Source of the DNA: Liolophura sinensis
Taxonomy: Eukaryota > Mollusca > Polyplacophora > Chitonida > Chitonidae
Reading direction: 5' to 3'
NCBI RefSeq assembly: GCF_032854445.1
Contig: NC_088300.1
Coordinates: forward strand, 74,951,005 to 75,011,004
Length of the DNA stretch: 60,000 nucleotides
The position numbers and the translations under genes are program-made. A model generated the notes under the pieces. It ran no database searches. It was not told the DNA's origin and worked only from the letters and a program-made list of their open reading frames with translations. Shown here one piece after another: positions 59,563-60,000 of this stretch; the stretch's first letter is position 1; each line of letters starts with the position of its first letter.

Positions 59563-60000
59563 GATTTCCAAGAGTGCAGCAGTTGTGGACGTGACGTGAA
59601 CAGGGCACCCATCATGAAGTGGATTCCCAGAGCTGTAATCTGCGTCTTTGTGTTGGCTGTGATTACATTTTGCATGTTATTTAGGTTTGTAAGCGACAAA
59701 ATGTTTGTTGCACCATCAAACACTATGACAAAGGAACAGCTTTTGGTCGAATATCGTAGAAACCTTGCAGCAATTCCACGACATAAATTTAAAGCGGCCA
59801 GAAATTTCAAGGAAATAGGACCACCTATATCTTCCGTTATAAGAGAAAATGCCGTTGCACACGACTTTACACGGCAAGTCAAGACAATTCTTGCATGGAC
59901 CGAGTTTTTTGGCACTAAAGACTGGATACCTAAGACGATATGTTCTGGCGATAAAATTTGCGTGAGCACAACAGATAAAAATGCCTTGGCCATCAGCGAT
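59563..60000 (+). CDS. Second GT10 alpha-1,3-fucosyltransferase, 5' part, cut by the window edge
   Basis: The coding frame starts at ATG 59614 and stays open to 60000 (129 residues). TTCTTCGTTTTGCAG ending at 59562 is a good splice acceptor, so a 5' UTR exon may lie upstream. Residues about 7-26 (AVICVFVLAVITFCMLFRFV) form a signal-anchor, then comes a short stem. Residues 101-129 (KTILAWTEFFGTKDWIPKTI and beyond) are nearly identical to residues 108-136 of the enzyme at 36834-38081, and RRNLAAIPRH parallels YRNLAAYPRH there. The stem is otherwise different and about 20 residues shorter. The catalytic hallmark would lie beyond the edge. Its role as a Golgi GDP-fucose-dependent transferase is inferred from the paralogue. 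Divergent orientation, 21.5 kb from the first copy. Confidence 0.88.

Overview
This is a gene-poor, repeat-rich window of an animal nuclear genome. Genes carry introns with GT/AG junctions. The host genes recognised are animal families (API5 and two GT10 fucosyltransferases). A tRNA-headed SINE with a strongly conserved 3' body (ending in GTACGGCGTAAAACACCAAT) occurs about a dozen times, whole or in pieces. This SINE body looks like those described from molluscs, so a mollusc or close lophotrochozoan is the best guess. That placement rests on family memory, not on a search.

Layout. 1-6744 (-): the 5' seven coding exons of API5, running off the left edge. 6943-22512: one large DNA transposon of about 15.6 kb, bounded by similar inverted termini at 6943-7017 and 22440-22512. 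Inside each end lies a long array of the same 53-bp minisatellite, about 40 copies on the left (7379-9530) and about 43 on the right (19905-22218), in opposite orientations. Between the arrays a multi-exon transposase gene of KDZ/Zisupton (HMGXB3-like) type runs on the minus strand, about 18451 to 11118. It has a premature stop and two frameshifts. 24277-34366: a 10-kb satellite block that starts as 53-bp monomers and becomes 107-bp dimers, with three SINEs inserted in it. 34376-34542: a GC-rich foldback element. 35790-36460: a 44-bp array split by a full-length SINE. 36834-38081 (-): an intact single-exon alpha-1,3-fucosyltransferase (GT10). 39015-39580: a LINE 3' remnant. 42595-45770: a 64-bp array with a 5'-truncated LINE (RT plus RNase H) inserted in it, flanked by a 17-bp target duplication. 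46418-51000: a second, decayed LINE on the minus strand, in which a 48-bp piece of reverse-transcriptase coding sequence has expanded in tandem, with a small inverted-repeat element nested inside. A 184-bp inverted repeat flanks this unit. 51540-56120: small tandem repeats, a long (ATAAT)n tract and a foldback. 59614-60000 (+): the 5' part of a second GT10 fucosyltransferase, divergent from the first and cut by the window edge.

The genes do not form one pathway. API5 is a nuclear survival factor; the two fucosyltransferases are Golgi enzymes and form a dispersed paralogous pair. The most distinctive object is the giant transposon with paired inverted minisatellite arrays, whose repeat unit carries the same core motif as its termini. 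The region also shows repeated birth and nesting of minisatellites and transposons.
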